This document shows, piece by piece, positions 33,264 through 41,738 of a DNA stretch of 64,000 nucleotides. Source of the DNA: Planosporangium flavigriseum (GTDB taxonomy: Bacteria; Actinomycetota; Actinomycetes; Mycobacteriales; Micromonosporaceae). The stretch covers positions 310,001-374,000 of the forward strand of contig NZ_JAATVW010000004.1 of the NCBI RefSeq assembly GCF_011947225.1. The letters are read 5' to 3'. Below the pieces are notes generated by a model, which was not told the DNA's origin, did no database searches, and saw only the letters and a program-made list of their open reading frames with translations. Every line of letters begins with the position of its first letter. Position 1 is the stretch's first letter. Made by a program: the position numbers and the translations under genes.

Positions 33264-34879
33264 AGCAACAGGCAAAAGCAATCCACTTTGTACGGCTGAA
33301 GCTGCGGCTGACGCGGAACGGCCTGCGCGGTCAGGCCTGGCGGATCGTGCTGTTCATCTTCGGTATCTTCGCCGGGCTGTGGGCCGCGCTCGGCGGCTTC
33401 GCGCTGTTCACCGGTGCGGGGGTGGCCGGCGGCGACGCGGGTCTGGTCATCGTCACGTTCGCGGGCGCTGGGTTGACGCTCGCCTGGCTGCTCCTTCCGC
33501 TGCTGTTCTTCGGCGTCGACGAGACGATCGACCCGGCCCGGTTCGCGCTGCTGCCGGTGCCGCGCCGGACTCTCCTGCGCGGCATGCTCGCGGCGGCGTT
33601 CGTCAGCGTCCCGGCGCTCGCGACCGTGGTGGCGCTGCTCGGGTTGGTGCTCGGTGCGGCGGTACGCGACGGCGCCGCCGCGGCCGTGGTGGCCGGCGTC
33701 GGCGCGGTCCTCGGAATTTTGACCTGCGTGGTGGGCAGTCGCGCCCTGACCAGCGCGTTCGCGTCGATGCTGCGGTCGCGGCGGGTACGCGATCTGGCCG
33801 CCATCCTGATCGCGGTGCTCGCGTCGTCGGTCGCCCCGCTCCAGTTGGCGGTGTCGTCGTTGATCGCCCACAGCGACCTGGACCGGGCGGGCCAGATCGC
33901 CCGGGTGCTCGCGTGGACACCGCTCGCCGCGCCGTACGCCGCCTACGTCGACGTGGCCGAAGGCCGCCTCCTCAGCGCGCTCGTGCGCCTGGCCATCGCC
34001 GCCGCGGCGGTGGCCGCGCTGGTCGCGTGGTGGTGGAGCACGCTCGAATCGGCCACGATCGGCACGGCCTCCGGCGCACGTTCGTCGAGCTCAGCCAGTG
34101 ACAAAAAGGCTGTGGCGGCCCTGTTCCCGGCGGCGCTGCGGGTGCTGCGCCCGGGCCGGTTCAGCGGATTGGTGGCGCGGGAGTGGCGGTACTGGTGGCG
34201 CGACCCGCGCCGGCGCGCCAGCCTCGTCTCCCTGATGATCGCCGGCGTGGTGCTGCCGATGGTCATGCGCGCGAGTGTGCGGGTCGACCAGAGCAGGATG
34301 CCGCTGCCCGTCGCCGTGGCGTTCAGCGCGCTGCTGGCCGCGCTGGTCCTGAGTAACCAGTTCGGCACGGACGGTTCGGCGTACGCGCTGCACCTGCTGG
34401 TCGGCGTGCCTGGCCGGGTCGAGCTACGCGCCCGCGCATGTGCGCTGGCGCTGCTGATGGCGCCGATTCTCGTACTGGTCACCGTCGCCGTTGCCGTGCT
34501 GACCCAGGCGCAGTCGCAGGTGCTCGCCGCCCTGGGCGTCGTCGCGGCCGGGCTGGGCATCGCGGCTGGCACGTCGGCCCTGTTGTCGGTACTGGTCCCA
34601 TACGCCTTCCCCGAGTCGACCAACCCGTTCGCGGTGAGCGGCGGCACGGGCGGGCTGCGCGGCCTGCTCGCCGTGGTCGGGTCGTTCGCCGCGCTGGTGC
34701 TGCTGGCTCCGCTGCTGGTGTTCGCGTTGATCACGCACGGCCTGGTCGCCGGTCTGGTGGTGCTCGCCGCCGGGGTCGGGTGGGGCGGGGTGGGGCTGTT
34801 GCTCGGCACGTACCTCGCCGGTGGCATCCTCGATCGGCGGGGCCCGGAGATCCTGGCCGCCGTCACTCCGCGTCGATAG
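33254..34879 (+). CDS. ABC transporter permease-like integral membrane protein
   Basis: A 541-residue membrane protein with about 12 hydrophobic segments in two halves separated by a soluble stretch (about 275-320, with RPGRFSGLVAREWRYWWRDP). The RPGRF...REWRYWWRDP pattern followed by RRRASLVSLMIAG is typical for the large membrane subunit paired with BcrA-like ATPases in actinobacteria. The GTG start overlaps the ATPase gene by 10 bases. Exported substrate unknown. A flavin-reductase-like gene follows after 7 bases and may be in the same transcript. Confidence 0.82.
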   Translation: MAVEQQAKAIHFVRLKLRLTRNGLRGQAWRIVLFIFGIFAGLWAALGGFALFTGAGVAGGDAGLVIVTFAGAGLTLAWLLLPLLFFGVDETIDPARFALLPVPRRTLLRGMLAAAFVSVPALATVVALLGLVLGAAVRDGAAAAVVAGVGAVLGILTCVVGSRALTSAFASMLRSRRVRDLAAILIAVLASSVAPLQLAVSSLIAHSDLDRAGQIARVLAWTPLAAPYAAYVDVAEGRLLSALVRLAIAAAAVAALVAWWWSTLESATIGTASGARSSSSASDKKAVAALFPAALRVLRPGRFSGLVAREWRYWWRDPRRRASLVSLMIAGVVLPMVMRASVRVDQSRMPLPVAVAFSALLAALVLSNQFGTDGSAYALHLLVGVPGRVELRARACALALLMAPILVLVTVAVAVLTQAQSQVLAALGVVAAGLGIAAGTSALLSVLVPYAFPESTNPFAVSGGTGGLRGLLAVVGSFAALVLLAPLLVFALITHGLVAGLVVLAAGVGWGGVGLLLGTYLAGGILDRRGPEILAAVTPRR

Positions 34880-34886
34880 GCCGATC

Positions 34887-35399
34887 ATGACCATCTCGCC
34901 GTCCGACCCGTTCGCGACCCCTGATCACCTGCGCTCGCCCGTACGCCGGCTGCGCGGGCGGCTGCCGACGGCGGTCACGCTCTGGACGGCACCGGGGCCG
35001 GCAGGCCTCACCGTCTCCTCCACGATGGTGGTCGACGGCGACCCGGGCCAGCTGCTCGGCGTACTGGACGAGGAGTCCGACCTCTGGGCGGCGATCGAGA
35101 ATGCCGGCCGATTCGCGGTCACCGCGCTGACCTCGGAGGATCGCCAGCTCGCCGACCGGTTCGCCGGCCTGATGCCGGCGCCGGGCGGCCTGTTCGCCGG
35201 CGGAGCCGGCGGCGGTTGGCACGAGACCGAGTACGGGCCGGTGCCGGCCGACCGGTCGAGTTGGGCCGGGTGCCGGCTCGTCGGCGCGCGGCCGGTGGGC
35301 TGGGGGCTTCTGGTCGAGGCGACCATCGAGACCATCGAACTGGGCGATCCGGAACCGCCGCTGGTTCATTACCGAGGTCGCTACCGAGAATTGGGCTGA
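34887..35399 (+). CDS. Flavin reductase-like domain protein
   Basis: About 170 residues with the FMN-binding split-barrel fold of flavin reductases. PTAVTLWTAPGPAGLTVSS and the middle GRFAVTALTSEDRQLADRFAG are the main family blocks, and VHYRGRYREL ends the domain. The usual GxxS flavin contacts are kept in part. Reduction of flavin for a partner oxygenase is possible, but no oxygenase gene is next to it, so it may be a standalone FMN protein. The ATG follows 7 bases after the permease stop. An upstream in-frame extension is rejected as shadow. Confidence 0.75.
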   Translation: MTISPSDPFATPDHLRSPVRRLRGRLPTAVTLWTAPGPAGLTVSSTMVVDGDPGQLLGVLDEESDLWAAIENAGRFAVTALTSEDRQLADRFAGLMPAPGGLFAGGAGGGWHETEYGPVPADRSSWAGCRLVGARPVGWGLLVEATIETIELGDPEPPLVHYRGRYRELG

Positions 35400-35578
35400 C
35401 GACGAGCGGGGTGGCCCCGGTCACTCGGCGCACCGGGGGTGCCGTTCGGCGCAGGGGCGCGCCGTCTACGGGCCGGTCTCTTCACCGCGCCTGGCCCACT
35501 TCCTACCGTCCGGGCAGAGGTCGACGTCGGCCAGGCGCCGGCCACCTCCCAGCCCTATGACAGGTGGTGACCCCGTTT

Positions 35579-35968
35579 ATGAGCACCGAGACTCCGGTAC
35601 CTCCGGGCACCTCGCCGGCATCGCCGGCTGAGGACCCGTCGGGGCGGGCGGCTCCGGACTCCGGCGCGTACCTCGCGGTCGAGCAGAGTCCCGAGTTCGC
35701 CAGCCTCCGCAAGGCTCTGCGGAGCTTCGTCTTCCCGATGACCGTGGCGTTCTTCGTCTGGTACGCGCTGTACGTGATCCTGTCGGCCTACGCCCGCGGG
35801 TTCATGAGTGTGAAAATCGTCGGTCACATCAACGTGGCGCTCGTGTTCGGACTGCTGCAGTTCGTCTCCACGTTCCTGATCGCCTGGCTGTACTCCCGGT
35901 ACGCCGACCGGCGACTGGACCCGCTCGCGGAGCAGCTTCGGGAACGAGTGGAGGGCGACCACGCATGA
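35579..35968 (+). CDS. DUF485 domain membrane protein
   Basis: About 129 residues. After a Pro/Ser-rich N-terminal tail come LRKALRSFVFPMTVAFFVWY and a second hydrophobic segment around VALVFGLLQFVSTFLIAWL, with a final YSRYADRRLDPL; this is the typical DUF485 (YjcH) layout. AGGTGG lies 11 bases upstream of ATG 35579, which is preferred over GTG 35564. It overlaps actP by 4 bases. DUF485 proteins always go with acetate/solute symporters and are needed for normal uptake in some species. Confidence 0.88.
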   Translation: MSTETPVPPGTSPASPAEDPSGRAAPDSGAYLAVEQSPEFASLRKALRSFVFPMTVAFFVWYALYVILSAYARGFMSVKIVGHINVALVFGLLQFVSTFLIAWLYSRYADRRLDPLAEQLRERVEGDHA

Positions 35969-37641
35969 ACCACCTTCTCCTCGCGGCTGACGCGCACAGC
36001 ACCACGCGTACGTTCACGATCTCGCTCTTCGTGGTCTTCGTCCTGATCACCCTGGCTATCACGGTGTGGGCCAGCCGTCAGACCCGCAGCGCCGCCGACT
36101 TCTACGCCGGCGGCCGCTCGTTCAGCGGTTTCCAGAACGGGATGGCGATCGGCGGGGACTACATGTCCGCGGCGAGCTTCCTCGGTATCGCCGGCATCAT
36201 CGCGCTGAGCGGTTACGACGGCTTCCTGTACTCCATCGGCTTCCTGGTGGCGTGGCTGGTTGCGCTGCTGCTGGTGGCGGAGTTGATGCGGAACTCCGGC
36301 AAGTACACGATGGCCGACGTGCTGGCGTTCCGCCTGCGCCAGCGGCCGGTCCGCACCGCCGCCGCGGTCTCCACGATCACCGTGTCGATCTTCTACCTGT
36401 TGGCTCAGATGGTCGGTGCCGGCGCGCTGGTCGCGCTGCTGCTGGGGATCAAGCCCGGCCAGACGTTTCTCGGCATGAGCCCCGACACGGCCAAGATCGC
36501 AACGATCATCTTCGTCGGCGTGCTGATGATCGTGTACGTGGTGGTCGGCGGCATGAAGGGCACCACGTACGTGCAGATCGTCAAGGCGTTCCTGCTCATG
36601 TGCGGCGCGCTGCTGATGACTCTGCTGGTGCTCGCCGCGTTCAAGTTCAACCTGTCCAGCCTGCTCGGCGAGGCGGCCACGAAGTCCGGCAAGGGTGCCG
36701 CGTTCCTCGAGCCCGGTCTCCGGTACGGCAAGGACGTCGCCGGTGACGCCACCCAGACCTTCTACAACAAGATGGACCTGCTGTCGCTCGGCATCGCGCT
36801 GGTGCTGGGCACGGCGGGCCTGCCGCACATCCTGATCCGCTTCTACACCGTGCCCAGCGCGAAGGCCGCCCGCAAGAGCGTGCTGTGGGCGATCGGCCTC
36901 ATCGGCGCTTTCTACCTGATGACCCTCGCGCTCGGGTTCGGCGCGGCGGCGCTGGTCGGCGGCGAGGCGATCACCGCCCAGGACAAGGCGGGCAACACCG
37001 CGGCGCCGCAGCTTGCCCAGGCCCTGGGCGAGAGGTACCTCGGCGGCTCCACCGGTGGCTCGATCCTGCTCGCGGTCATCGCCGCCGTCGCGTTCGCCAC
37101 GATCCTCGCGGTCGTCGCCGGCCTGACCCTGGCGTCGTCGTCGTCGCTCGCGCACGACTTCTACGCCAACGTCCTGAAGCGTGGGCAGACGTCGGAGCGC
37201 CAGGAGGTGCAGGTCGCCCGGGTGTCGGCGTTCGTCATCGGGGCGATCTCGATCGTGCTGGCGATCTTCGCCCAGAGCCTCAACGTGGCCTTCCTGGTGG
37301 CGCTGGCGTTCGCGGTCGCCGCGTCGGGCAACCTGCCGGCGATCCTGTACTCGCTGTTCTGGAAGCGGTTCACGACGGCGGGCGCGACGGCGGCGATCTA
37401 CGGCGGCCTGATCTCCGCCGTGGTGCTGGTGTTCTTCTCGCCGGTGGTCTCCGGTTCGCCGACGGCGATGTTCCCGCACAGCGACTGGCAGTGGTTCCCG
37501 CTGTCCAACCCCGGTCTGATCTCGATTCCGATCGGGTTCCTCTGCGGTTGGCTGGGGACCCTCCTGTCCCGCGAGCCGGCCGACGCGGCGAAGTACGCGG
37601 AGATGGAGGTCCGGTCACTGACCGGCGCCGGAGCGCACTGA
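35965..37641 (+). CDS. actP: Cation/acetate symporter
   Basis: A 558-residue SSS-family symporter with about 13 hydrophobic helices. The characteristic QTRSAADFYAGGRSFSG, GGDYMSAASFLGIAGI and GLPHILIRFYTVPSAKAAR motifs match ActP closely, and the substrate is likely to be acetate with sodium or protons. It overlaps its DUF485 partner by 4 bases and is followed by a strong terminator, so the pair is a self-contained operon. The gene is a distant paralogue of the symporter at 28.3-30 kb and does not have the long extracytoplasmic insertion. Confidence 0.9.
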   Translation: MNHLLLAADAHSTTRTFTISLFVVFVLITLAITVWASRQTRSAADFYAGGRSFSGFQNGMAIGGDYMSAASFLGIAGIIALSGYDGFLYSIGFLVAWLVALLLVAELMRNSGKYTMADVLAFRLRQRPVRTAAAVSTITVSIFYLLAQMVGAGALVALLLGIKPGQTFLGMSPDTAKIATIIFVGVLMIVYVVVGGMKGTTYVQIVKAFLLMCGALLMTLLVLAAFKFNLSSLLGEAATKSGKGAAFLEPGLRYGKDVAGDATQTFYNKMDLLSLGIALVLGTAGLPHILIRFYTVPSAKAARKSVLWAIGLIGAFYLMTLALGFGAAALVGGEAITAQDKAGNTAAPQLAQALGERYLGGSTGGSILLAVIAAVAFATILAVVAGLTLASSSSLAHDFYANVLKRGQTSERQEVQVARVSAFVIGAISIVLAIFAQSLNVAFLVALAFAVAASGNLPAILYSLFWKRFTTAGATAAIYGGLISAVVLVFFSPVVSGSPTAMFPHSDWQWFPLSNPGLISIPIGFLCGWLGTLLSREPADAAKYAEMEVRSLTGAGAH

Positions 37642-37657
37642 CAGTGACGGCAATAAC

Positions 37658-37688
37658 AGCGGGACGGGCCGGCGCGGCCCGTCCCGCT
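37658..37688 (+). terminator. Strong hairpin terminator after actP
   Basis: AGCGGGACGGGCC at 37658-37670 pairs perfectly with GGCCCGTCCCGCT at 37676-37688 around a 5-base loop. It lies 16 bases after the actP stop and 38 bases before the next gene. No T tract follows, as is common in actinobacteria. Confidence 0.8.
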
Positions 37689-37713
37689 CTGCGTCTCGCG
37701 AGCCCTTCGGGCG

Positions 37714-37719
37714 TAGGCT
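37714..37719 (+). promoter_or_regulatory. Candidate leaderless promoter of the epimerase/dehydratase gene
   Basis: TAGGCT lies 7 bases before the ATG at 37727; no Shine-Dalgarno sequence is present. Confidence 0.5.
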
Positions 37720-37726
37720 CTGGCGC

Positions 37727-38701
37727 ATGTTGGATGCGCGACAGTACGGCGAAGGTCATCGGATCTTGGTTACCGGTGGTGCTGGATTCGTCCCGTCGCA
37801 CTTAGTAGACGCGCTGCTGGCGCGCGGGGCGACCGTCGTCGCGGTCGACAACTTCATCACTGGAAGTAAAGAGAACGTCGCCCACCTGGCCGAGCACCCC
37901 CGATTCACGTTGATCGAGGCGGACATCTCCGAGCCGCTGCCCTCACATACCGAGGCGCTGGCCAAGCGGTTCGACGCGATCATGCATTTCGCCTCCCCCG
38001 CGAGCCCGACCGACTTCGCCCAGCTTCCGCTCGAGATCCTGCGCGTCGGATCGGTCGCAACGCTGCAACTGCTCGACCGGGCGCACGCCGACCGGGCCCG
38101 CTTCATCATGGCGTCCACCTCCGAGGCGTACGGCGACCCGCTGGTGCACCCCCAGCCCGAGACCTACTGGGGCAACGTCAATCCGGTCGGCGTCCGCAGC
38201 GTGTACGACGAGGCCAAGCGCTTCTCCGAGGCGGCGACCATGGCCTACCACCGCTTCCACGGCCTCGACGTCGGCATCGTTCGGATCTTCAACACGTACG
38301 GGCCGCGCATGCGCCCCGACGACGGTCGGGCGATTCCCACGTTCGTGTCACAGGCGCTGCGGGGTGAGCCGATCACCGTGCACGGCACCGGCGAGCAGAC
38401 CCGGTCCATCTGCTACGTCGACGACCTCGTCCGGGGCATCGTCGCGCTGCTGGACTCGGGTGAGACCGGGCCGATCAACTGCGGCACCGAGCACGAGATG
38501 ACGATGCGGGAACTGGCCGAGACGATCGTGCGGCTCTCCGGTAGCTCGTCGCAGGTGACGTTCGTGCCGCGCGGTGCCGACGACCCGGAGAAGCGCCGCC
38601 CGGACCTCACCCTGGCGCGCACACTGCTGGGGTACGAGCCGACCGTGGACCCAGAGGACGGGCTGCGGCGCACGATCGAGTACTTCGCCACCCGAGCCTG
38701 A
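37727..38701 (+). CDS. NAD-dependent epimerase/dehydratase (UDP-glucuronate decarboxylase-like)
   Basis: A 324-residue extended short-chain dehydrogenase. ILVTGGAGFVPSHLVDAL is the NAD-binding glycine motif, and the catalytic Tyr-x3-Lys is in SVYDEAKRFSEA (near residue 165). The NTYGPRMRPDDGRAIPTF and RSICYVDDLVRG blocks match UDP-xylose synthase/UDP-glucuronate decarboxylase and related UDP-sugar epimerases. It probably makes a UDP-sugar for a cell-wall or surface glycan, in keeping with the two LCP ligase genes that follow. The Gly-x-x-Gly-x-x-Gly motif has Val-Pro-Ser in place of the more usual Ile-Gly-Ser. A TTA codon occurs at 37802-37804. Confidence 0.85.
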   Translation: MLDARQYGEGHRILVTGGAGFVPSHLVDALLARGATVVAVDNFITGSKENVAHLAEHPRFTLIEADISEPLPSHTEALAKRFDAIMHFASPASPTDFAQLPLEILRVGSVATLQLLDRAHADRARFIMASTSEAYGDPLVHPQPETYWGNVNPVGVRSVYDEAKRFSEAATMAYHRFHGLDVGIVRIFNTYGPRMRPDDGRAIPTFVSQALRGEPITVHGTGEQTRSICYVDDLVRGIVALLDSGETGPINCGTEHEMTMRELAETIVRLSGSSSQVTFVPRGADDPEKRRPDLTLARTLLGYEPTVDPEDGLRRTIEYFATRA

Positions 38702-38758
38702 GCGGATTCTTTTTCGGGGCACTCGATGGACCGCGGCTGTGGGCGTGCGTCCGCTACG

Positions 38759-38764
38759 TAGTCT
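38759..38764 (+). promoter_or_regulatory. Candidate leaderless promoter of the first LCP gene
   Basis: TAGTCT lies 6 bases before the ATG at 38771, with no Shine-Dalgarno sequence. Confidence 0.5.
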
Positions 38765-38770
38765 GGTGCC

Positions 38771-39991
38771 ATGTCCTCCCCGAATTACCGCCGCGACAAT
38801 TCGAGCGGGCGGGCCTCGGTGCCCGGCAGTCCCTCCGCGTACCGCAGCTCCGGACGAGGCCAGGTCCCTCCTCGCGGGGTGGCCTACGGTGCCGGCCGGC
38901 CACAGGGCTCCGAGCGGGGTCCCGTCCTACCCCAGGGACCGGGCCGCCCGCCGCAGGGGCCCGGTGGCGGTCCGTACGAGCGCCGGGTCCGGCCGCGCTG
39001 GGGGAGGATCGCGTTCGTACTCATGCTGGCGCTGCTGCTGGTCGCGGGGCTGGGAGCGGGCGGGGCGTACCTGTACTACCGCAACCTGGACTCGGGTCTG
39101 CAGCGCACCGACGCGTTCTCCAAGGTGGCCGGGAAGCGCCCGGACGCCGCTGTCCCGGGCGCGCAGAACATCCTGCTGCTGGGCAGCGACTCGCGGGACC
39201 CGGACAACAAGGCCAAGCCGGGGCAGTGGCGTACCGACACGATGATCCTGATGCACGTCGACGCCAACCACCAGAAGGCGTACCTGATCTCGATCCCGCG
39301 TGACCTGTACGTCTACATCCCGACGAGCCCGACCAACCCTGAGTTCGGCGACACCAACGAGAAGATCAACGCGGCGTTCGCCTGGGGCGGCGTGCCGCTG
39401 ACCGTGCAGACCATCGAGGGCTTCAGCGGGGTGCACATCGACCACGTCGTCCTGGTCGACTTCGGTGGCTTCCAGCAGGTCACGGACGCGCTCGGCGGGG
39501 TCGACATGAACATCGAGCAGGACATCACGTCGATTCACGCGCCGCACCGGCAGTTCAAGAAGGGCTTGCAGCACCTCAACGGCGCCGAGGCGCTGGACTA
39601 CGTGCGCCAGCGCTACCAGTTCGTCGAGGGTGACTTCGCCCGCATGCGCCACCAGCAGCAGTTCATCAAGGCGCTGCTGGACAAGGCGACCAGTTCGGGG
39701 ACGCTGAGCAACCCGCTCAAGCTGCACTCGTTCCTGTCGGCCGTGACCAACGCGATGACGGTCGACAATGGCTTCTCGCTCGCCAGTACCGGTTGGGCGT
39801 TCCGCAACATGAGCAGCACGGACCTGACGTTCCTCACCAGCCCCAACCTGGGCTCCGAGACGAGGCGCGGGGAGAGCGTCATCATCTCCGACAAGGCGAA
39901 GGCGCTGTCGCTGTACGACGCGGTGGCCCAGGACAAGGTCGCTGACTGGATTGCGCAGAACGGTCCATCTGTCGTCAAACCCGGCGGGTGA
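38771..39991 (+). CDS. LytR-CpsA-Psr (LCP) family cell-wall ligase
   Basis: A 406-residue single-pass membrane protein. The cytoplasmic N-terminal 75 residues are Pro/Gly/Arg-rich; a membrane helix (about 79-100) follows and the LCP domain lies outside. Conserved residues are seen in LLLGSDSRDPDN (pyrophosphate-binding Asp/Arg), YLISIPRDLYV, NEKINAAFAWGG and GAEALDYVRQRYQF. LCP proteins move glycopolymers from polyprenyl diphosphate to peptidoglycan or attach other wall sugars, so this is part of envelope assembly. It is followed by a second LCP gene in the same direction. The polymer it attaches is unknown. Confidence 0.93.
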   Translation: MSSPNYRRDNSSGRASVPGSPSAYRSSGRGQVPPRGVAYGAGRPQGSERGPVLPQGPGRPPQGPGGGPYERRVRPRWGRIAFVLMLALLLVAGLGAGGAYLYYRNLDSGLQRTDAFSKVAGKRPDAAVPGAQNILLLGSDSRDPDNKAKPGQWRTDTMILMHVDANHQKAYLISIPRDLYVYIPTSPTNPEFGDTNEKINAAFAWGGVPLTVQTIEGFSGVHIDHVVLVDFGGFQQVTDALGGVDMNIEQDITSIHAPHRQFKKGLQHLNGAEALDYVRQRYQFVEGDFARMRHQQQFIKALLDKATSSGTLSNPLKLHSFLSAVTNAMTVDNGFSLASTGWAFRNMSSTDLTFLTSPNLGSETRRGESVIISDKAKALSLYDAVAQDKVADWIAQNGPSVVKPGG

Positions 39992-40007
39992 CCGGTCGAA
40001 CTGAGTG

Positions 40008-40022
40008 CGTGGCAGTCCCACG
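40008..40022 (+). terminator. Small hairpin after the first LCP gene
   Basis: CGTGG at 40008-40012 pairs with CCACG at 40018-40022. It lies 16 bases after the LCP stop. Short stem, weak evidence. Confidence 0.3.
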
Positions 40023-40076
40023 ATAACGGCTGACCTGGGGATATGCCGGTTAGTTGTTGATCGGCACATTGCGATC

Positions 40077-40304
40077 ATGACTTAAACTGCTAGCCACCCC
40101 TCTGCATCGGCTCCGGGAGCTGCCACGTCCACCACGCCACCTCAAGAGCGCCAACCGGAGGCTGAGAGAGCCTCCGGGGAGCCGGCACGCCCGGAAACCG
40201 ATCCGGAGGCGGCCGATTCCGCGGGCCGGCCGGCCAAGCATGACCCAGCACTCGGCCGCGACCCGCTCTGGGCCCGGCTGCTCGTCATCTTCGGCGCGCT
40301 CCTG
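40077..40304 (+). other. In-frame 5' extension of the second LCP gene without a usable start codon
   Basis: Reading in the frame of the second LCP gene, the 73 codons from 40086 to 40304 give an Ala/Pro/Glu-rich tail followed by DPLWARLLVIFGALL, the first part of the membrane helix the protein needs. None of these codons is ATG, GTG or TTG. The only start codon in frame is ATG 40077, but the third codon after it is TAA (40083-40085). So either a non-standard start is used, or the gene carries a nonsense change, or the base sequence has an error here. TAAACT at 40083-40088 could also act as a minus-10. The whole gap 39992-40304 holds nothing else beyond the small hairpin after the first LCP gene. 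Confidence 0.6.
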
Positions 40305-41333
40305 GTGGTCCTCGCGAGCACCACCATCACCACCACCAAGGTGCTGGCCAACCGGTACGACGCGGCGGTGAAGAAGGGCAACCTCATCGCCCCCAAAGCC
40401 CGGTCCGGCGGCGATGATCAGCCGGGATCGAAGCTCAGCGGCCCCTTGAACTACCTGCTCATCGGCTCAGACGCGCGCGCCGACGACCCGACGGCCGGCC
40501 AGCGCTCCGACACGATCATCATCGTGCACGTTCCCGTGTCCATGGACCGGGCCTATCTGATCTCGGTCCCCCGAGACCTGTTGGTGCAGATCCCGCCCTT
40601 CCCGGCGACGGGGTTCCCGGGGAGCCGGGAAAAGATCAATGGGGCCTTCGACTACGGCCGCGGCGGCGAAGGCGGGGTGCAGCTACTCTCCACGACCTTG
40701 TTCGACCTCACCGGAATCGCGTTCGACGGTGCCGCCGTGGTCGACTTCGGCGGCTTCACAAAGGTCATCGAGCAGCTCGGCGGCGTCGACATGTGCATCG
40801 ACGAGCGCACCGAGTCCCAGCACATCGGCCGCGACGAGGACGGCAAGTTCCTCCCGCCGTACAACGGCGACTACCGCAACCCGGCGAGCACCCCGGAGGT
40901 CTACGAGCCGGGGTGCCGGCGGTTGGCGCCCTGGCAGGCGCTGGACTACTCGCGCCAGCGCAAGAGCCTCCCGGACGGCGACTACGGCCGCCAGCGCCAT
41001 CAGCAACAACTGTTGAAGGCGATGTTCGACGAGGCCCGCAGGCAGGGCCTGGCGACCAGTCCGCGAAAGCTCGACTCGTTGATCCGCTCGGTCGGCCAGT
41101 CGTTGACCGTCGACACGGGCGGCGTTCCGCTCGCCGACCTCGTGTACGCCCTGCGCGGCGTCAGCCCCACCAACCTGGTCGGGATCAGATTGCCGTCTGA
41201 CACGCAGGACATCGGCGGCATCTCGTACGTGGTCGCGCACGAGGACCAGGCCGCCAAGCTCTACGAGGCGATCCGCGACGACGATCTCGACATCTGGGCC
41301 GGGCAGAACACGGCCTGGGTCAACGGACTGTGA
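40305..41333 (+). CDS. LytR-CpsA-Psr (LCP) family protein, start uncertain
   Basis: The reading frame from the first possible in-frame start, GTG 40305, gives 342 residues. They contain the LCP domain blocks YLLIGSDARADDP, YLISVPRDLLVQIPP, SREKINGAFDYGRGG and APWQALDYSRQRKSLP, so the catalytic domain is complete. However, the 40305 start falls inside the membrane helix (LLVVLASTTITTTKV), and the cytoplasmic tail and half of the helix are encoded upstream without a start codon (see the preceding entry). The real protein is probably longer by 50-75 residues, or the gene is inactive. It is a paralogue of the LCP gene at 38.8-40 kb and carries a cysteine pair (MCID and EPGCRRL) that the first lacks. 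Confidence 0.75.
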   Translation: MVLASTTITTTKVLANRYDAAVKKGNLIAPKARSGGDDQPGSKLSGPLNYLLIGSDARADDPTAGQRSDTIIIVHVPVSMDRAYLISVPRDLLVQIPPFPATGFPGSREKINGAFDYGRGGEGGVQLLSTTLFDLTGIAFDGAAVVDFGGFTKVIEQLGGVDMCIDERTESQHIGRDEDGKFLPPYNGDYRNPASTPEVYEPGCRRLAPWQALDYSRQRKSLPDGDYGRQRHQQQLLKAMFDEARRQGLATSPRKLDSLIRSVGQSLTVDTGGVPLADLVYALRGVSPTNLVGIRLPSDTQDIGGISYVVAHEDQAAKLYEAIRDDDLDIWAGQNTAWVNGL

Positions 41334-41386
41334 GCCGGCCTGGCACGGGATCTACCCGGCTGGCTGTCGGCGGTCGGTACAGGCTT

Positions 41387-41392
41387 TAAGCT
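41387..41392 (+). promoter_or_regulatory. Candidate leaderless promoter of the rhodanese gene
   Basis: TAAGCT lies 7 bases before the GTG at 41400; no Shine-Dalgarno sequence is present. Confidence 0.5.
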
Positions 41393-41399
41393 TGCGGGC

Positions 41400-41738
41400 G
41401 TGTTTGGGCGTAACCAGGTCCCCGTAGTCGGCGCCAGCGAGGTGCCGGCCTCGGCTTACCTGTTGGACGTACGGGAAGACGACGAGTGGGTCGCGGGCCA
41501 TGCGCCCGATGCTCACCACATGCCGATGCACACGGTGCCGGCCAGGCTGGACGAGATTCCGGCCGACGGTGACGTGGTGGTGGTCTGCCGGGCGGGCGGG
41601 CGATCGGCCCAGGTCGTCGCGTACCTGCAGGCCACAGGGCGCGACAACGTCCGCAACCTGGCCGGCGGCATGATGGCGTGGGCGCAGGCCGGCCGACCGA
41701 TGGTCAGCGAGGACGGCGGCGCGCCGCAGGTTGCCTGA
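41400..41738 (+). CDS. Rhodanese domain sulfurtransferase
   Basis: A 112-residue single-domain rhodanese. The active-site loop VVVVCRAGGRSAQ holds the catalytic Cys63, and LLDVREDDEWVAGHAPDA is the CH2A-like N-terminal motif. Cytoplasmic; probably carries persulfide sulfur for thiolation or sulfur homeostasis. The next gene, a GDPD, starts directly after its stop (TGAGTG), so they are cotranscribed, although no shared pathway is obvious. Confidence 0.9.
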   Translation: MFGRNQVPVVGASEVPASAYLLDVREDDEWVAGHAPDAHHMPMHTVPARLDEIPADGDVVVVCRAGGRSAQVVAYLQATGRDNVRNLAGGMMAWAQAGRPMVSEDGGAPQVA

